DNA from: Clostridiales bacterium
Lineage (GTDB): Bacteria; Bacillota; Clostridia; Christensenellales; Christensenellaceae
Assembly (NCBI GenBank): GCA_015056045.1
Contig: SVGZ01000005.1
Span: 62,001 to 126,000 of the forward strand
Direction of reading: 5' to 3'
DNA: 64,000 bases
The notes beneath the pieces are model-generated. The model ran no database searches and was not told the origin of the DNA. It was given only the letters and a program-made list of their open reading frames with translations. A program made the position numbers and the translations under genes. The first letter of the stretch is position 1; each line of letters opens with the position of its first letter. Below, piece by piece: positions 61,059 to 64,000 of this stretch.

Positions 61059-61637
61059 TTATTTGTTTTCGTCTGTGGGGATCGTATATTCGCCGCTTTC
61101 GGCGGTTTCCGTACTTTCGTTTGTGAAATTGACGGCTGCATCGGCGGTATCTGCAGGCTGCACAGCGGGTTCGCCTGTGATGACGACGAAATAAGGACGG
61201 AACATCTTATAGGAAGAGAAGATACCGAGACCGACGAAAAGGATGCAGATCAGAAGATCGCGGGCAAGTTCGCCGAGAACACCGGAATATAATATGAAGA
61301 GAATTGCGTATTCCAGTTCTCCCATGCCGTTTTCAGCGGCAACTGCTGCGAAATCCGGTTCGGCAAAGAGATAGCTGATCATGCTGATAAATTCGGAAAG
61401 AAGAACAGCGGCGATCGAGAAGATGATGACGACGACAAGCGCAAAAGCGAAATTCTTTCTGCCGTTCAGCTTGGTATAGCCAAAGAAGGAAGCGATCGAA
61501 ATAACAGCGCCGAGAATACCGAGGTACATGCCCAGAAAACGGGAACAGATGAACCACGGGATCGCACCGATGATCGCGCCTATGAGTGCGCCGATAATAC
61601 CTGTCAGGAAATTGCCCTTATTTGCGGTGTTTTCCAT
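61059..61637 (-). CDS. Hypothetical membrane protein
   Basis: The 192-residue protein has four or five hydrophobic segments, starting with a glycine-rich GIIGALIGAIIGAIPWF helix, and a hydrophilic acidic C-terminal tail of about 40 residues. An AAGGAGA site precedes the ATG. No family is recognised; the glycine-rich first segment resembles those of several small stress membrane proteins. It lies alone between terminator and the S10 promoter region. Confidence 0.7.
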   Translation of the reverse strand: MENTANKGNFLTGIIGALIGAIIGAIPWFICSRFLGMYLGILGAVISIASFFGYTKLNGRKNFAFALVVVIIFSIAAVLLSEFISMISYLFAEPDFAAVAAENGMGELEYAILFILYSGVLGELARDLLICILFVGLGIFSSYKMFRPYFVVITGEPAVQPADTADAAVNFTNESTETAESGEYTIPTDENK

Positions 61638-61751
61638 TTTTAATCTCCTTAAAAAATAATAGGAATTGATGGCTTCATTATATTTCCGGGAAAGGAACTT
61701 GTCAATGCGGAAAAAATCACCGAAAAAATGTCATAAATTCTTAAAAAATAC

Positions 61752-61780
61752 TTGCAATTCCAGAAGACCTTCGCTATAAT
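61752..61780 (+). promoter_or_regulatory. Promoter of the S10 ribosomal operon
   Basis: TTGCAA and TATAAT are 17 bases apart, about 205 bases before rpsJ. Confidence 0.82.
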
Positions 61781-61978
61781 AAGTATGTTCGCGAATTTTG
61801 CGAAGACGGCATTGGAGGTTGCCGGTCTGCCATACCGGGTAGTTCCGATGCTGATAGATCGTCAGAGAACGATCGCTCCCAAACCACGCGAACGCCGGGC
61901 CGAAGCACTCTCACGGGCTTCGGAAACAAAAATAATACGACACACCCGGCCGCGTGTATAGACACTAAAGGAGGAACA
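61781..61978 (+). other. Structured 5' leader of the S10 operon
   Basis: About 195 untranslated bases contain several potential stems, including TTCGC-GAATTTT-GCGAA, CCGGTCTGCCATACCGG and CCGAAGC-ACTCTCACGG-GCTTCGG. Ribosomal-protein leaders often bind a ribosomal protein for feedback control; whether this one does is unknown. Confidence 0.5.
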
Positions 61979-61985
61979 ACAAATA

Positions 61986-62294
61986 ATGGCAAGCCAGAGA
62001 ATCAGAATTAAACTGAAGGCTTATGATCACAACCTGATCGACCAGTCGTCCGCCAGAATCGTAGAGACGGCGAAACGCACAGGCGCTCATGTTTCCGGTC
62101 CGATCCCGCTTCCCACACAGAAGGAGATCATCACAATACTTCGTGCTACGCATAAGTATAAAGACAGCAGGGAACAGTTTGAGGTTAGAACGCACAAGAG
62201 ACTTATCGATATCCTCGATGCAAACGCTAAGACAACAGATGCTCTTATGAGACTCGATCTCCCCGCTGGCGTTGATATCGAAATCAAGCTCTAA
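61986..62294 (+). CDS. rpsJ: 30S ribosomal protein S10
   Basis: The 102-residue S10 sequence is typical ([48 protein letters not shown]). It has a strong AAAGGAGG site. It is the first gene of the S10 operon and also acts in Nus-factor antitermination. Confidence 0.98.
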   Translation: MASQRIRIKLKAYDHNLIDQSSARIVETAKRTGAHVSGPIPLPTQKEIITILRATHKYKDSREQFEVRTHKRLIDILDANAKTTDALMRLDLPAGVDIEIKL

Positions 62295-62316
62295 GGCAGC
62301 GTAAGAGGAGGTAAAA

Positions 62317-62943
62317 ATGCTTAAAGCGATTTTAGGAAAAAAAGTCGGGATGACGCAGATCTTCGAAGAGAATGGCGAAATGATTCCCGTAACAGTCGTT
62401 GAAGCCGGCCCCTGCGTTGTCGTTCAGAAGAAAACAGTCGACAGCGACGGTTACGAAGCAATCCAGCTCGGCTATGGCGAGATCCGCGAAAGCCTCGTAA
62501 ACAAACCGGTTGCCGGAACATTCAAAAAAGCCGGCTTAACAGTAAAGCGCTACCTGCGTGAATTCAAGACAAACGAAGTTAACAACTATGAAGTTGGCCA
62601 GGAAATATTGGCAGATGTTTTTGAAAAAGGCGAACTCGTAGACGTTACAGGTATTTCCAAGGGCAAAGGCTATGCCGGCGCTATCAAACGTTGGAACCAC
62701 CACAGAAGCCCCATGACACACGGTGTCACAAGATCGCACAGAAAAGGCGGCTCTATGGGTACGAGAACCGGTAAGACCAGAAAAGGTACAAAACGCTCCG
62801 GTCACCTCGGTAATGAAAAAGTCACGATCCAGAACCTGACAGTTGCAGGCGTCATGCTCGAAAGAAACCTTCTTCTTGTTAAGGGCAGCATCCCCGGCAA
62901 GAACGGCAGCATGGTCATCGTGAAGAAAAGCGTTAAAGCTTAA
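62317..62943 (+). CDS. rplC: 50S ribosomal protein L3
   Basis: The 208-residue protein has L3 features ([43 protein letters not shown]). GAGGT precedes its ATG. Spacing to rpsJ is 22 bases. Confidence 0.98.
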   Translation: MLKAILGKKVGMTQIFEENGEMIPVTVVEAGPCVVVQKKTVDSDGYEAIQLGYGEIRESLVNKPVAGTFKKAGLTVKRYLREFKTNEVNNYEVGQEILADVFEKGELVDVTGISKGKGYAGAIKRWNHHRSPMTHGVTRSHRKGGSMGTRTGKTRKGTKRSGHLGNEKVTIQNLTVAGVMLERNLLLVKGSIPGKNGSMVIVKKSVKA

Positions 62944-62957
62944 GGGAGGAAACGGCA

Positions 62958-63581
62958 ATGCCCAATGTTACAATTTATAAAACAAACGGCAGCGAAGCTG
63001 GCCAGATCATGCTGAATGATGACATTTTCGGCATCGAAGTCAATGAAGCAGCCCTTCACGAAGTCGTTGTCGCTCAGCTCGCAAACCGCAGACAGGGAAC
63101 ACAGAGCGCAAAATCCCGCGGCGAAGTTCGCGGAGGCGGCATCAAACCCTGGAGACAGAAAGGCACAGGCAGAGCAAGACAGGGCTCCATCCGTGCACCG
63201 CAGTGGAAAGGCGGCGGCGTAGTATTCGCACCGAAGCCGCGTGACTACAGCAAGAAAGTCAACAAGCAGATCAAGTACCTTGCAATGGCAAGTGCACTTT
63301 CCGCAAAAGTTGCAAGTGGTGAACTCGTAGTTCTCGAAGATGTTGAACTCGCAGCTCCGAAGACAAAGGAAGTTGTTGCAATCATGAAGAACCTCGGCCT
63401 CGAAGGCAAAGTCCTCTTCGTAACAGCGGCTAAGGATGAAACATTCCTCCGCGCTTCCAGAAACATCGAAGCAGTCAAGACATCCAACACCGGCGAAATG
63501 AACGTTTACGACATTCTGAACTGCAACAAGATCGTTTTAACGGTAGACGCCGTCAAAAAGGTTGAGGAGGTTTATGCGTAA
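62958..63581 (+). CDS. rplD: 50S ribosomal protein L4
   Basis: The 207-residue protein has L4 features (QSAKSRGEVRGGGIKPWRQKGTGRARQGS). In many bacteria L4 feeds back on this operon. It starts after a GGGAGGAAA site and its stop overlaps the next start. Confidence 0.98.
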   Translation: MPNVTIYKTNGSEAGQIMLNDDIFGIEVNEAALHEVVVAQLANRRQGTQSAKSRGEVRGGGIKPWRQKGTGRARQGSIRAPQWKGGGVVFAPKPRDYSKKVNKQIKYLAMASALSAKVASGELVVLEDVELAAPKTKEVVAIMKNLGLEGKVLFVTAAKDETFLRASRNIEAVKTSNTGEMNVYDILNCNKIVLTVDAVKKVEEVYA

Positions 63582-63877
63582 TGAAAAACGCTCATGACAT
63601 CATTAAAGCTCCGGTTCTCACAGAAAAAGCTTATGACGGAATCTCCGATAAGAAGTACGTTTTCTATGTAGACGTTAAAGCGGGCAAATCCGAGATCAAA
63701 AAAGCAGTCGAAGAAATCTTCGACGTTAAGGTTGACAAAGTAAACATCGTAAACAAGTCCGGCAAATTAAAGAGACAGGGCAGAACGATGGGTTACACAG
63801 CAGCTCAGAAGAAAGCCTATGTCATTCTTAAGAAAGACTCCAAGGGCATCGAATTCTTCGAAAGCATGGTACAGTAA
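63581..63877 (+). CDS. rplW: 50S ribosomal protein L23
   Basis: The 98-residue protein has L23 features (KAPVLTEKAYDGISDKKYVFYVDVKAGKSEIKKAVEEIF). It starts inside the rplD stop codon (TAATG). Confidence 0.98.
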   Translation: MKNAHDIIKAPVLTEKAYDGISDKKYVFYVDVKAGKSEIKKAVEEIFDVKVDKVNIVNKSGKLKRQGRTMGYTAAQKKAYVILKKDSKGIEFFESMVQ

Positions 63878-63892
63878 AGGGAGTAACGAAAA

Positions 63893-64000
63893 ATGGCTAT
63901 AAAGAATTATAATCCGACTTCTCCCGGCAGAAGAGGCGCGTCCGTACTGGACTATTCCGAAATTACAACAAATAAGCCCCAGAAAGCGCTGCTCGTTTCC
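63893..64000 (+). CDS. rplB: 50S ribosomal protein L2 (3' partial)
   Basis: The first 36 residues ([20 protein letters not shown]) match L2. A GGGAG site precedes the ATG. The gene runs off the window. Confidence 0.95.
   Translation, partial: MAIKNYNPTSPGRRGASVLDYSEITTNKPQKALLVS

Overview
This window looks like chromosomal DNA of an anaerobic, endospore-forming member of the Bacillota, most likely class Clostridia. The evidence is the gene content: a ferredoxin-dependent 2-oxoacid oxidoreductase, a HdrABC/FlxABCD/FrdAB redox cluster, the spore-coat/cortex genes yabP and yabQ beside divIC, a meso-diaminopimelate type MurE, and a Bacillota-style order of tmk-holB-ricT-trmN6-rsmI. Strong Shine-Dalgarno sites and sigma-A-like promoters (17-bp spacers) are common. 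Genus cannot be decided from the sequence alone.

Layout: 0-2.2 kb is the end of a 2-oxoacid:ferredoxin oxidoreductase operon (vorBAC-like). A palindromic repeat and a reverse-strand MFS transporter follow. 3.8-9.6 kb is a division and cell-wall cluster (mraZ-rsmH-ftsL-ftsI/spoVD-murE) with MraZ boxes in front. 10-15 kb is a reverse-strand housekeeping operon (tmk, holB, ricT, ferredoxin, trmN6, rsmI, PrsW-like). 15.3-20 kb is one very long secreted protein with a SpoIID domain followed by SH3 and Ig-like (Big2) modules.

20.2-30.9 kb is the most striking region: fumC followed by hdrB-hdrC-hdrA-flxD-flxC-flxB-flxA-frdB-frdA, tightly spaced. It reads as a soluble, NADH-linked and possibly electron-bifurcating fumarate reductase. 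I know of no characterised enzyme with this composition.

31-46.6 kb holds two methionine tRNAs (the initiator has a poorly paired T stem), ppx-divIC-yabQ-yabP plus a DUF2974 hydrolase, an SPFH/zinc-ribbon pair, a tandem repeat array next to gdhA, and rpmE-DUF1385-prmC-prfA-ywlC-ywlE. 46.6-53.2 kb has an MFS transporter, two HTH regulators around a promoter with three matching operators, a DUF362 protein and amidohydrolase, and iscR-iscS-iscU with an IscR-like box.

53.2-56.5 kb is a duplicated two-gene cassette of unknown membrane-anchored proteins (A1-B1-A2-B2) whose promoter and 5' ends are almost identical while the rest has diverged. 56.5-60.9 kb is a sugar/sugar-acid catabolic region (PfkB kinase, lyxose-isomerase-like protein, two rhamnonate-dehydratase-like enolase superfamily proteins). 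61.7-64 kb begins the S10 ribosomal protein operon (rpsJ-rplC-rplD-rplW-rplB), with a structured leader.

All assignments come from reading the sequence and from recall of families. No database search was run.
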